Below are positions 16,234 to 24,817 of a stretch of 64,000 nucleotides of DNA, one piece after another. Every line of letters begins with the position of its first letter. Positions within the stretch are counted from its first letter, which is position 1. Both the position numbers and the translations under genes were made by a program. The notes below the pieces were generated by a model that made no database searches, had not been told where the DNA came from, and was given only the letters and a program-made list of their open reading frames with translations. This stretch comes from Spirosoma lacussanchae (GTDB lineage Bacteria > Bacteroidota > Bacteroidia > Cytophagales > Spirosomataceae): assembly GCF_005870035.1 (NCBI RefSeq), contig NZ_SWJG01000004.1, positions 316,604-380,603 on the forward strand. Direction: 5' to 3'.

Positions 16234-16800
16234 ATGGAGTACTTCAGCCAGCTTTTCGACCAGCCCGACCAGTTGCCCGACCATTGGTACGATCAGGAAT
16301 TTGAGCAGTGTACGTTTAGGAAACTGGATCTGTCGCAGCAGGTGCTGGCCCGGTCAAATTTCACCAATTGCCAGTTCGACACCTGCAATCTGGCGGGTTG
16401 CAATGTAAAGAACACCAAATTTGACGATGTTCATTTTGCCCACTGCCGGTTGAGCCAGGTCGATTTCAGCTTCTGTAACACCTTTGCTTTTCACGTCGAT
16501 TTTGAGGAGTGTCAGCTCGACTACACGGTTTTTCTGGGCCGTAACCTGAAGAAGACGCGCTTCGTAGACTGCTCGCTGAAAGAAGCTCATTTTCTCAAGT
16601 GTGACCTGACGGGCGCGGTTTTTAAACACTGCAATCTGGAACTGGCTAAGTTTGGCGAAAACAACCTAACCCAGGCCGATTTTTCAACCTCCTATCACCT
16701 GCGCATGAACCTTGATGACAATAAAGTAAAGAAGGCCAAATTTTCGCTACACAACCTACCGGGCCTCCTCACGCGATACGACCTCACCATCATCGAATAA
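16234..16800 (+). CDS. Pentapeptide repeat protein
   Basis: 188 residues. From about residue 28 to 165 there are repeated A(D/N)LXX-type units: LARSNFTNCQFDTCNLAGCNV, HFAHCRLSQVDFSFC, HFLKCDLTGAVFKHCNLELAKF. They are unusually rich in Cys (about ten). The repeats should fold as a right-handed quadrilateral beta-helix. Some family members protect gyrase, as Qnr proteins do, but most have no known role, and nothing here points to drug resistance. It lies 70 bp after xerD in the same direction. Confidence 0.88.
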   Translation: MEYFSQLFDQPDQLPDHWYDQEFEQCTFRKLDLSQQVLARSNFTNCQFDTCNLAGCNVKNTKFDDVHFAHCRLSQVDFSFCNTFAFHVDFEECQLDYTVFLGRNLKKTRFVDCSLKEAHFLKCDLTGAVFKHCNLELAKFGENNLTQADFSTSYHLRMNLDDNKVKKAKFSLHNLPGLLTRYDLTIIE

Positions 16801-16803
16801 AAA

Positions 16804-16845
<42 letters not shown>

Positions 16846-16881
16846 AAAAAAAAGTCCCTGCCATCGAACCGACAGCAGGGA
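16846..16881 (-). terminator. Rho-independent terminator, leftward
   Basis: On the minus strand TCCCTGC pairs with GCAGGGA (16875-16881 and 16855-16861), followed by a run of eight T (16853-16846). It ends the gene at 16918. Confidence 0.75.
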
Positions 16882-16917
16882 TCTCCCAACCTAACTAACC
16901 CAAAACTACATGAAATA

Positions 16918-17469
16918 CTAGGCCTCAGCCGTGGCTTTATCGCCTACGAATTGCTGATGCTGATGTTTGAAAAGCAGATTGAACGAGGTCAGACTGCCGT
17001 ATATTTTGGTGATATATTGTTGAATGTTAATCTTCTGTTCGTCGTCCAGTTCGCTGGTATTAACACGCTGTTCAAGCACCCGCAACCGATCCCGGATCAG
17101 CACGATCTTATGAAAAAAACCGTCTATTGGCATCTCTTTTGATGCCAGGTCTGCTCGTCCCGGCTTCAGAATGAGTTTGCCGCCTTTCCATTTGTCTCCT
17201 AACGGTACGGTTTCCATCGACTCGGCTCCGGTTTGCGCCGACCAGCGCATCAGCACCCGCATCATAGCCTGCTCAACATCCAACAAACTCACCAAATCAC
17301 TGTCGGGCTCGATAGCCTCCACAACGGTCAGTGGCGTATCGAATTTGAGTACCTTCACGCCGTCTTTTTGAAACGTGATAACGTAGGCCGTCGGTTTAAC
17401 ATTAATTACGACACCATCGCCAAACTCATCATGGCAAACACGTGACCCAATACCCAATATTGTTAACAT
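16918..17469 (-). CDS. Hypothetical protein with Tudor/SH3-like N-terminus
   Basis: 183 residues from the ATG at 17469. Residues ~5-50 (IGSRVCHDEFGDGVVINVKPTAYVITF) match the GxxVxHxxFGxGxV pattern of small SH3/Tudor-like modules seen at the C-terminus of UvrD/PcrA helicases and in CarD-like proteins. The remainder is helical, ending with a Gln/His-rich stretch, and I do not recognise it. A nucleic-acid or RNA-polymerase contact is a guess from the first module only. It is a single gene with its own terminator. Confidence 0.6.
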   Translation of the reverse strand: MLTILGIGSRVCHDEFGDGVVINVKPTAYVITFQKDGVKVLKFDTPLTVVEAIEPDSDLVSLLDVEQAMMRVLMRWSAQTGAESMETVPLGDKWKGGKLILKPGRADLASKEMPIDGFFHKIVLIRDRLRVLEQRVNTSELDDEQKINIQQYITKIYGSLTSFNLLFKHQHQQFVGDKATAEA

Positions 17470-17575
17470 ACAAGTTACAGTATTTTTCAACTGCAAAACT
17501 TAAAACAAACCTCGTGCCAGAATTACTCTAATCAGTGACTCCCCCTCAAAATATTCCTGACTATTTTTTTTCTTT

Positions 17576-18781
17576 ATGCCTGATACACTTGCGCTTACCT
17601 GTCAGAAACACCTATTCCGACTACCTGACACCATTCATTATCTCAACTGCGCCACTCGTTCGCCGTTCAGCCTGCGGGTCGAACAGGCTGGCCACGATGC
17701 CCTGGTCCAACAGGCAAATCCGTTCGGCCTGCATCCCGACGATTTTTTCAGCGGGGCTGTTCGGGTTCGGGCGTTGTTTTCGACCCTGATCAACAATCCG
17801 GATCCGGATCGAATTGCGGTTATCCCGTCGGTGTCGTACGGGATGGGAGTAGTTGCCAGGAATCTATCCCGTAAACCAGGCCTGCAGGCCGGCCAGCGGA
17901 TCGTTCTCATTGGCGACGAGTTTCCGAGCGATGTGTACGCCTGGGACCGGGTGTCGGCAGAGCTGAACCTCTCCATTGACGTTATCGGGATGCCCAGCCA
18001 ATCGGAAGGTAGTTCCCGGCCAGTGGGCGAACGCTGGAACGAACGGCTGCTGAACGCCATCGGTCCCGATACGGCGCTGGTTGTGGCGCCCCCTGTTCAC
18101 TGGATGTACGGCATTCGGTTCGATCTGGAAGCCATTGGGCAGCGAGCCCGTTCGGTGGGGGCCTGGCTGGCCGTTGACGGAACCCAGTCGGTGGGTGCGC
18201 TGCCATTCGATCTGCAGGCTGTACAGCCCGATGCGCTGATCTGCGTGGGATACAAATGGCTGATGGGCCCCTACTCGCTGGGACTGGCCTATTACGGTCC
18301 CGCCTTCGATGACGGCATCCCGCTCGAAGAAGGCTGGGCAAACCGACTCGACAGCAACCAGTTTCATCGGCTCACCGAGTATCAACCCGCCTACCGCCCC
18401 AAGGCGTACCGGTACAACGTGGGCGAATCGACCCATTTTATACAGATGCCCATGCTCGAAGCCGCCTTAACGCAACTCATCGACTGGAAGCCCGAGCGAA
18501 TTCAGGCCTATACAGCTATGCTACTGGCCGACGCCTGGCCTATTCTGGAAACGCTGGGCTGCCGGGTCGAGCCCGTCAATGGCGCCCGCGGCCGGAGTCA
18601 CCACCTGGTAGGTGTATGGCTGCCCGAACAGGCCGATCCGATGGCGGTATCCCAGGCGCTCCAGGCCAGAAATGTGTCGGTATCGGCCCGCGCCCGCGTG
18701 TTGCGCATTGCCCCCCACCTGTACAATACGCCGGCCGACGTAACTGTGCTGACGGATGTTTTGCAGGATGTGCTTCGGTAA
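17576..18781 (+). CDS. Class V aminotransferase (PLP-dependent)
   Basis: 401 residues. Fold-type I features: HYLNCATRSPFS near the start, the PLP-binding Asp in AVDGTQSVGALPFDL, and the Schiff-base Lys in CVGYKWLMGPYSLG. The family includes cysteine desulfurases, kynureninases and isopenicillin-N-epimerase-like enzymes. The lack of a catalytic-loop Cys argues against a desulfurase. The substrate is unknown. There is no operon partner: hslU follows after 169 bp. Confidence 0.85.
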   Translation: MPDTLALTCQKHLFRLPDTIHYLNCATRSPFSLRVEQAGHDALVQQANPFGLHPDDFFSGAVRVRALFSTLINNPDPDRIAVIPSVSYGMGVVARNLSRKPGLQAGQRIVLIGDEFPSDVYAWDRVSAELNLSIDVIGMPSQSEGSSRPVGERWNERLLNAIGPDTALVVAPPVHWMYGIRFDLEAIGQRARSVGAWLAVDGTQSVGALPFDLQAVQPDALICVGYKWLMGPYSLGLAYYGPAFDDGIPLEEGWANRLDSNQFHRLTEYQPAYRPKAYRYNVGESTHFIQMPMLEAALTQLIDWKPERIQAYTAMLLADAWPILETLGCRVEPVNGARGRSHHLVGVWLPEQADPMAVSQALQARNVSVSARARVLRIAPHLYNTPADVTVLTDVLQDVLR

Positions 18782-18950
18782 ATCTACCCATTGTCTGGTC
18801 CAGCGTCCTGCCCCGGTTAATCGGCAGCACTGGGCGAACTAACCAGTCAGAGGCTCATGGCTTTACAAAATTCCCGGCATTAAGTCGCACATTTTACCCG
18901 CTACAGTGTTTCTTCTTCAGGGAGAGGGCCAACTTTGCCCTCATTTTTCA

Positions 18951-20342
18951 ATGACAACTTCAATTAAAGACCTTACCCCCCGGCAGATCGTTGCCGAGCT
19001 GGATCAATATATTATCGGGCAGCACGACGCCAAACGAAACGTAGCGATTGCCCTCCGCAATCGGTGGCGCCGGATGAACAGCGCAGCGGACATGCAACGT
19101 GAAATCACGCCTAATAACATCCTGATGATTGGCGCTACAGGTGTCGGGAAAACCGAGATTGCCCGGCGGCTGGCCAAAATTGCCGACGCGCCGTTCATTA
19201 AAGTCGAAGCGTCTAAATTTACCGAAGTAGGCTACGTAGGCCGTGACGTAGAGAGTATGGTGCGCGACCTGGTCGAACAGTCGGTCAATATGGTGCGGGC
19301 GGCCAAGAAAGAGGCCGTACAGGTCCGGGCTCAGCAGGCCGTTGAAGACGCCATTCTCGACATTCTGATTCCGCCCGTCAAGCCCGTCAATGGCCAGCCT
19401 CACCTTGGCTTCGAGAACGAGAAGTCGGACCCGGACGCCGAACTGAACGAACGGACCCGCGAGCGCTTCCGCGACAAGATCCGCTCCGGCGAGATGGATG
19501 ACCGGAAAATCGACATCGACGTACAGCAGGCCCAGATGCCCAACATCGGGGTTATGGGCGGAGCCGTTGACGACCTGTCGATGATGAATATTCAGGAAAT
19601 GCTGAGCGGCATGATGCCCAAACGAGGCAAAAAGCGTAAGGTGACCATTGCCGAAGCCCGCACCATTCTGCTGGAAGAAGAAGCGGCCAAGCTCATCGAC
19701 ATGGATGAGGTCAAGGAAGAAGCCATCCGCAAAGCCGAAGATGCCGGTATTATTTTCATCGATGAGATCGATAAGGTAGCCTCGGCCCGGTCAGGCAATG
19801 GCGGTGGAGGCCCTGACGTGAGTCGCGAAGGCGTACAGCGCGACCTGTTACCCATTGTGGAAGGCAGTGCGGTAAATACCAAGTACGGCGTTATTCATAC
19901 CGATCACATTCTGTTCATTGCTGCGGGCGCTTTTCACGTCGCCAAGCCGAGTGATCTGATTCCGGAGTTGCAGGGGCGTTTTCCGATCCGGGTCGAACTA
20001 CAAAGCCTGTCGGAGGACGATTTTTACCAGATTCTGAAAGAGCCCAAGAACGCGCTGACCAAACAGTACGAAGCCATGCTACAGGCCGAAAACGTGAGCC
20101 TGAACTTTCAGGATGACGCTCTGCGCGAACTGGCTCGTATTGCGTTTGAGGTTAATCAGGAGGTTGAGAATATTGGCGCCCGCCGGTTGCAGACCGTACT
20201 CAGCCATCTGATGAACGACTTTATGTTCGACATTCCTGACGTGATTGGTGCCAACGCGCAGGTAGTAGTTACCAAAGAACTGGTCGGCGAGAAGCTGAAC
20301 GGATTGGTCAAGAACCGGGATCTGAGCCAGTTTATTCTGTAA
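18951..20342 (+). CDS. hslU: ATP-dependent protease ATPase subunit HslU
   Basis: 463 residues from the ATG at 18951; the frame is open 45 bp further upstream. AAA+ features: Walker A GATGVGKT (61-68), the GYVGRDVESMVRDL pore motif, Walker B IIFIDEIDKVA, sensor LIPELQGRFPIRVEL, and the conserved C-terminal RDLSQFIL that inserts into HslV. HslU unfolds proteins for degradation by the HslV peptidase. No hslV is adjacent, although the two are normally neighbours, so HslV would have to be elsewhere in the genome. A CAACTTTG sequence 20 bp upstream is a weak promoter candidate. Confidence 0.95.
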   Translation: MTTSIKDLTPRQIVAELDQYIIGQHDAKRNVAIALRNRWRRMNSAADMQREITPNNILMIGATGVGKTEIARRLAKIADAPFIKVEASKFTEVGYVGRDVESMVRDLVEQSVNMVRAAKKEAVQVRAQQAVEDAILDILIPPVKPVNGQPHLGFENEKSDPDAELNERTRERFRDKIRSGEMDDRKIDIDVQQAQMPNIGVMGGAVDDLSMMNIQEMLSGMMPKRGKKRKVTIAEARTILLEEEAAKLIDMDEVKEEAIRKAEDAGIIFIDEIDKVASARSGNGGGGPDVSREGVQRDLLPIVEGSAVNTKYGVIHTDHILFIAAGAFHVAKPSDLIPELQGRFPIRVELQSLSEDDFYQILKEPKNALTKQYEAMLQAENVSLNFQDDALRELARIAFEVNQEVENIGARRLQTVLSHLMNDFMFDIPDVIGANAQVVVTKELVGEKLNGLVKNRDLSQFIL

Positions 20343-20430
20343 GTGACCGTCAGCCGGGTGGTGGCTGACGCCATCCGGCTGACGGCTCGACAGCTGACAG
20401 AGGCAGCTAGCATCTGGAGGGAAAACGGAC

Positions 20431-20808
20431 TTAGATCAATAACTCAATCTGGAGTGTACTCATCAGGGCAGTCACCATCGAGTGGGTTAATGGCTTGGTA
20501 TGATAGGCCAGCACATTCGAAAATTCATCGCAGCGCATCCGGTCCCGATCGCTGGTTGAGGAGGAAAGAATGATGACCCGGTTAGTCAGTCCTGCTTCCT
20601 TCATCTTCTCCAGAAATCCCCAGCCGTCCAGTTCCGGCATATTCAGATCAAGAAAGATGAGGCCTGGATTGAGCTGGGGCAGTTGCGCGAAAGCCACAAC
20701 AGGATCTGTGAAATCCTGAATCTCGATTGCAATGGGTAAACGGCTCAGTACCTTCTTCATGAGAAGATTGCAGATACTGCTATCATCGACCAGCATAATT
20801 GTAACCAT
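20431..20808 (-). CDS. Single-domain response regulator (CheY-like receiver)
   Basis: 125 residues from the ATG at 20808; an upstream ATG at 20853 would overlap the previous gene by 29 bp. Receiver-domain residues: acidic pair Asp8-Asp9 (MLVDDSS), phospho-acceptor Asp54 (FLDLNMPELDGWG), switch Ser82 region (ILSSSTSD) and Lys105 (HTKPL). No output domain. It is the last gene of a three-gene leftward unit after the kinase-like protein, whose lack of an ATPase domain leaves the source of phosphate open. Confidence 0.9.
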   Translation of the reverse strand: MVTIMLVDDSSICNLLMKKVLSRLPIAIEIQDFTDPVVAFAQLPQLNPGLIFLDLNMPELDGWGFLEKMKEAGLTNRVIILSSSTSDRDRMRCDEFSNVLAYHTKPLTHSMVTALMSTLQIELLI

Positions 20809-20824
20809 AATCTGTTGCGGGTAT

Positions 20825-21682
20825 TCAGCCGGGATAGCCAAGCTCTGAGTCAATGCTTTTTATAACCTGCTGCAAGGCCGTATCCAGGTCGGTTGATGTT
20901 GTGACGAGCAACGGAAGTATTTCCGTAACCACCTCGTCAGCGGGTAATATTTCGACCATGTAGGTCAGGCTCAGGATACGCGTGAGGGGCTCACGAATGA
21001 TATGAGCATGCTGCCGGGATAACTGGAGCAGCTTCGTATTTTTCTCCTCGAGTTCCTGCGTACGACTACGGATAATCTCATCCTGTGTAGCTACCAACCG
21101 GGCAATGACCGCGTTTTTTTCCTGTACTCCCAGCAGCGCCTGTTCAATCTCTTTTTTACTCTTACCCAGTTCATCGATTAGTTGAATCGATAGGAGCTTG
21201 GCGTATAAGTTCTCCAGGGTAATTTTAAGAACCGGCACGTCGGTAGCCTGAAACTGGCGGTCAAGCCCCGAATAGACGGACACGATAATGCCGGAGTCGG
21301 CCGAGAAAACGTTGTTCCAGCCCCACAGCTCCGATGGCGTACAAGGCAGTTGCAGAGACAGCTGACGTATGTTTTCCGATATCAGGGCCTGATCTTCGGT
21401 GATGACCGGCACATAATCCATGAGAAGCTGCTGTTCGTACGCCCACATTAAATCAAGTCCGCCAGACTGTATCTGACTACCGACCGGGGTAAGCGAGCAG
21501 ACGATAACATACTCCTGCTGGTAAAAGCAGAACCGGATCAACTGGTAGTCGAACAGATACTTCACCTGACGCTGCAAACAAGATCGCACCTCCTCCAGCG
21601 TCATTGAGCGGCTTAGCGTGCTCGAAAATCGCGATAAGGATTCGTAGATAATCCGGTATTTAAACTCCAGGCTGGTAGACAA
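20825..21682 (-). CDS. GAF-like sensor with DHp-type helix, no ATPase domain
   Basis: 285 residues. Residues ~10-165 look like a GAF sensor (LEEVRSCLQRQVKYLFDYQLIRFC). A coiled coil spans ~165-222. After it, the motif HAHIIREPLTRILSL (His225/His227) resembles the phosphorylated helix of PAS-type histidine kinases (compare xSHxIRxPLxRIL). The protein ends about 55 residues later, so the HATPase_c domain is absent. It may be a phosphotransfer or dimerisation partner, or a degenerate kinase. It overlaps neither neighbour: 9 bp after the upstream gene, and 17 bp before the response regulator. Confidence 0.65.
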   Translation of the reverse strand: MSTSLEFKYRIIYESLSRFSSTLSRSMTLEEVRSCLQRQVKYLFDYQLIRFCFYQQEYVIVCSLTPVGSQIQSGGLDLMWAYEQQLLMDYVPVITEDQALISENIRQLSLQLPCTPSELWGWNNVFSADSGIIVSVYSGLDRQFQATDVPVLKITLENLYAKLLSIQLIDELGKSKKEIEQALLGVQEKNAVIARLVATQDEIIRSRTQELEEKNTKLLQLSRQHAHIIREPLTRILSLTYMVEILPADEVVTEILPLLVTTSTDLDTALQQVIKSIDSELGYPG

Positions 21683-21691
21683 AGCGCAGTG

Positions 21692-22258
21692 TTAAGCGTC
21701 TATTTCCAATAGTTCGTTGTCGATTCGGATGCCGGAGATATTGGCAATTGTATTGAGCATATTGACCAGATCCGCCTGGGCCATCAGCTCCTGAATCTCC
21801 TGCTCATCAAATCCAGCGTCGAAAAGCTGCTGAAAATCGTTGGCCGTTACCGAGGCCGAATTAAGGGCAGCGTTCGTTACGACTTTAACCGCTATGCGAT
21901 AACTGAGCGGAATCAGATCGCTGTCCAGGTTCTCCGTGATAACAAAATCGCTACCGAATGATTTGCCCATGGAGTTGGCAAAAATTGAGTGCGCTTTTGC
22001 GCAGTACTGACACCCCCGCTGGGCCGATACATTGTAGATAATCAGCTGCTTGAGTACATTGGGTACCGAACCCTGAACGAGCGTAGCGCGTAGTTTGGCC
22101 CAGTTCCCCCGGAGCAGTACCGGGTTACTTCCCTGACACTTAAACCAGTTCAACACAAAAGGCAAGCCCAGCTCCCGCTTCGTTTCGTCGTATATCTGCT
22201 GTACTTCGGGGGAGGCTTCGTCGTAGTGTATAGTTTTGAAAAGAGAAAGTTGGTTCAT
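21692..22258 (-). CDS. Carboxymuconolactone decarboxylase/AhpD-like protein
   Basis: 188 residues from the ATG at 22258; upstream in-frame codons seem untranslated. The CMD/AhpD active-site motif is present as SAQRGCQYCAKAHS, with the CxxC and the following His typical of AhpD-like peroxidase partners. The fold is all-helical. A role in peroxide or redox stress is likely. It heads a leftward unit with the GAF/DHp protein and a response regulator, hinting that the sensor pair may monitor or follow redox state; that link is inference. Confidence 0.85.
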   Translation of the reverse strand: MNQLSLFKTIHYDEASPEVQQIYDETKRELGLPFVLNWFKCQGSNPVLLRGNWAKLRATLVQGSVPNVLKQLIIYNVSAQRGCQYCAKAHSIFANSMGKSFGSDFVITENLDSDLIPLSYRIAVKVVTNAALNSASVTANDFQQLFDAGFDEQEIQELMAQADLVNMLNTIANISGIRIDNELLEIDA

Positions 22259-22385
22259 GAATTGTGAGCGAACAGGAATGAGTTGGCGTAAAGAGTAATA
22301 AAGAGATCTACTGTTTGAATAGATCGATGTTTTCGCTTCAGGCAGTAAAGACCTTGCCTGCAGCTCATTGGCCACCGATAACTTA

Positions 22386-22393
22386 CAAATATA
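22386..22393 (-). promoter_or_regulatory. Candidate -7 box (TATATTTG) for the CMD-kinase-regulator unit
   Basis: Reverse complement of caaatata in an AT-rich spacer, about 128 bp upstream of the first ATG. It matches TAnnTTTG, but AT-rich DNA makes chance matches likely. Confidence 0.35.
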
Positions 22394-22523
22394 TATTTAT
22401 GGTTAACAAAATAGCATACTTCGAGGTATATTTTACAAATTGTGGTGAAATAAGCCCATTTTGGCAGCTAGCCAATTAATAACTTATCGACATTTACTAA
22501 TAAATCAATCATTTTTCGGCTGC

Positions 22524-22928
22524 TTAGCTTTTCAGGTGATCGAGAATAGCCACGATCTGTTTTATTGCCCGATCGGTGTCGGCCCGTTTATGGTCTGGCG
22601 GATCGAATCGGTTGAACGGCCGTAGCTGAAGAACAAACGTCTCCTCTACCTCCACCTCATCGAGGGGGGTGTATAGCTTGAAGCCGGTCACTGTCGTAGG
22701 AATCAGGCCATGGCGCTGTTTGAAGTAGATGAGTACGGAAGCCAGCAGGCTCTCGACCTGCGGCTGCTGAATACCGGATGCCGGTATAAACCGAACCTCG
22801 GCCTGGTTCCGGTCTACCAGGGTTTGCTCCTCCGGTGAAAAATGCCCTTCGCAGCTGCTGAACGTCTGCACCAGCCCGGTAGCATTCAGGGCGTCGACCA
22901 GTGGCCGGATTCGGGCTTCAATTTCCAT
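22524..22928 (-). CDS. Conserved hypothetical protein with SCEGHF motif
   Basis: 134 residues; I do not recognise a named family. The first 35 residues contain LVDALNATGLVQTFSSCEGHFSP; the motif SCEGHF is probably a functional Cys/His site. A second part reads LRPFNRFDPPDHKRADTDRAI. No signal peptide or membrane segment. It starts at the base where the MFS gene ends (both touch 22928), so they are translationally coupled, with MFS first. Confidence 0.6.
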   Translation of the reverse strand: MEIEARIRPLVDALNATGLVQTFSSCEGHFSPEEQTLVDRNQAEVRFIPASGIQQPQVESLLASVLIYFKQRHGLIPTTVTGFKLYTPLDEVEVEETFVLQLRPFNRFDPPDHKRADTDRAIKQIVAILDHLKS

Positions 22929-24145
22929 CAGGCAGTTCGCTGACGTTGGTACCAGGCCAGATAAGCGACAGCACCCAGCGCCAGCACCCCCGAAAAACCG
23001 AATGATGCGTCGATACCCGCCACTCCGGGAACGTGGTTCAGCATCCAGCCCGCGGCAACCGCCCCGAGGCCGATACCTGCCTCCAGCGCGATGTACATGG
23101 TCGCCATAGCCCGCCCGCGCGTGTGCTCATCGGCGAGGTCGGCCGTCCAGGCCTGCACGGTCGGCGAGTTCATTCCCGAGGCCAGACCAAACCCAACGGC
23201 AGCCGTCCAGAAATACACCCTGGCGTTTGCGTTGGCAGGATCAACCAGCATCAGCAGCCCCATTGACAGAGCCAGCGCCGTTGTTGACACCAGGAGTACC
23301 GGTACCCGCCCATACCGGTCGGAAGTGCGACTGAATACCATCCGCACCACCAGCGAAGCCACCGTATAGACCGTAAAAAATAAGCCTTTATTGGCTATAC
23401 CCAGCAGCCCGCTCAGGGTCGATACCACCGTTAGCACCGTGCCGTAAGAGACGGACTGCAGGAGCAAGACCACAAACGGAGGCCAGGCCTGCCAATCGAA
23501 GAGTTCATCTTTACGGAGCTTCAGCAAGCCAAACCGGAACGGTTCGGGATTAACCAGCGTCTCGGGCATTCGGAGCAGAATACCGATCGATAACAGCGCA
23601 AACGCCGACGAGGTCCAGAACATGACGTTCATCGAAAAATCATCGGCCAGCCAGCTCCCGATAGCCGGGCCCAGTGACATGCCCATGGCCGTGAACAGCC
23701 CCAGCATTCCCATGGCTTCACCCCGACGCGTGGCCGGCACCACATCGGCCACGTAGGCTGCCGTAGCGGTCGGTTTTGTGCCGGTCGAGAAGCCGTGAAT
23801 CAGCCGCAGCGTCAGAAAGCCCCATACCGTCAGCAGATACGGATACAGGAATCCGCACACGAAGCAAACCAGCGACCCAAAGGCCATGACCGGCACCCGC
23901 CCAACCGTATCCGTAATTTTACCGCTAAAAGGTCTCGACACCCCGGCCGTGAGGGTAAACAGGGCGATGATCAGACCGACATATTCCCGGCCGCCCAGCC
24001 TGGTCAGGTAGTCGGGCAGCTCCGGAATCATCATGGAGAAACTCGCCGAGAATAGAAAGTTGCTGATACAGAGCAACCAGAACGAGAACGTGTAGAGGGC
24101 TGTACCGTCGGCCTGACGAGGAAATGAAAATGGGCGAACGACCAA
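22928..24145 (-). CDS. Major facilitator superfamily transporter
   Basis: About 405 residues with twelve predicted transmembrane helices. Features: FSFWLLCISNFLFSASFSMMIPELPDYL (helix 1), the loop motif GKITDTVGRVPVM between helices 2 and 3, and the second copy SRTSDRYGRVPVLL. It looks like a drug-efflux or set-type exporter; the substrate is unknown. The start is uncertain: a TTG at 24169 lies inside a promoter box, so the TTG at 24145 is preferred, and no ATG fits before residue ~45. It is coupled to the SCEGHF protein downstream. Confidence 0.85.
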   Translation of the reverse strand: MVVRPFSFPRQADGTALYTFSFWLLCISNFLFSASFSMMIPELPDYLTRLGGREYVGLIIALFTLTAGVSRPFSGKITDTVGRVPVMAFGSLVCFVCGFLYPYLLTVWGFLTLRLIHGFSTGTKPTATAAYVADVVPATRRGEAMGMLGLFTAMGMSLGPAIGSWLADDFSMNVMFWTSSAFALLSIGILLRMPETLVNPEPFRFGLLKLRKDELFDWQAWPPFVVLLLQSVSYGTVLTVVSTLSGLLGIANKGLFFTVYTVASLVVRMVFSRTSDRYGRVPVLLVSTTALALSMGLLMLVDPANANARVYFWTAAVGFGLASGMNSPTVQAWTADLADEHTRGRAMATMYIALEAGIGLGAVAAGWMLNHVPGVAGIDASFGFSGVLALGAVAYLAWYQRQRTA

Positions 24146-24166
24146 AACGAGTTGATTTAGTTCGCC

Positions 24167-24174
24167 CAAATTTA
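24167..24174 (-). promoter_or_regulatory. -7 box (TAAATTTG) for the MFS gene
   Basis: Reverse complement of caaattta, just upstream of the MFS reading frame. It contains the most upstream possible TTG start, which makes that codon unlikely to be used. Confidence 0.5.
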
Positions 24175-24255
24175 GGCTTTTTTCAGGACAAGGCTCAATC
24201 GGTTCGGCGGGATTTATTGTAGGCTCCCATCGGGCTGGCCACCAGAAGGGGCGGT

Positions 24256-24756
24256 TTATTCGGCTGACGTGGTGGTGTTACCGCCATCGAGCACAAACCG
24301 CCACTGACCGTTGCGCTGTCGTTTCCAGACGGTCATATATACCCCTTCTGCCCGTTTGCTGATTCCCGATTCGCCCTTGCTGGTCAGGAGCCACTGCCCA
24401 AAGGTATAGCCCAGTTCGCCCGACTGAGCCGCATCGGCTTTAAGCACCTGCCAGGTCAGGGTGGTCCCGGTTCGGGGCAGCCGGGCCATCTGGGCCCGCA
24501 GCGAATCGAACCCAATCGTAGGCGGAGCGCCCTCGTTGAGTTTGATCGCGTCGTCAGCAGCGTAGGTAGTAAACGCTTTAGCCATACCCTGCTTTTCGGA
24601 CAGCATACTAAAGTTCAGATCGGCTTCCCGAATTTCATCGATAGCGCGCTGACGGGTAGCAGCTGCCGGGTTCATAGCACGTGGACTCTCCACCCGCGAA
24701 CGGCATGAATCGGTAAGCAGACCAGTCAGTACAAGAAGAAGTAAGGTGTTCTTCAC
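24256..24756 (-). CDS. DUF4440/SnoaL-like lipoprotein
   Basis: 166 residues from the GTG at 24756, chosen because it begins a lipoprotein signal (KNTLLLLVLTGLLTDSC) with a lipobox ending in Cys. The mature part (RQRAIDEIREADLNFSMLSEKQGMAKAF then FVLDGGNTT) matches the DUF4440 members of the NTF2/SnoaL fold, small cone-shaped domains that bind diverse ligands. The function is not known. It is divergent from mltG and shares the intergenic region holding the mltG promoter box. Confidence 0.72.
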   Translation of the reverse strand: MKNTLLLLVLTGLLTDSCRSRVESPRAMNPAAATRQRAIDEIREADLNFSMLSEKQGMAKAFTTYAADDAIKLNEGAPPTIGFDSLRAQMARLPRTGTTLTWQVLKADAAQSGELGYTFGQWLLTSKGESGISKRAEGVYMTVWKRQRNGQWRFVLDGGNTTTSAE

Positions 24757-24786
24757 AAGTGGTAGGTGTTTGGTACAGTTTTGGCG

Positions 24787-24794
24787 TAAATTTG
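24787..24794 (+). promoter_or_regulatory. -7 box (TAAATTTG) for mltG
   Basis: Perfect TAnnTTTG match 23 bp upstream of the mltG ATG. Confidence 0.6.
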
Positions 24795-24817
24795 CGGAAT
24801 AATACCGTCCCCTCGTT

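Noticed and set aside
16234-16800. Pentapeptide protein as a quinolone-resistance (Qnr) gene
   Set aside because: It has the repeats, but its Cys-rich units and lack of Qnr-specific loops or context give no support for gyrase protection.
18951-20342. Orphan hslU as a sign of a novel system
   Set aside because: Absence of hslV beside it is unusual, but hslV may lie elsewhere; nothing in this window suggests a new partner.
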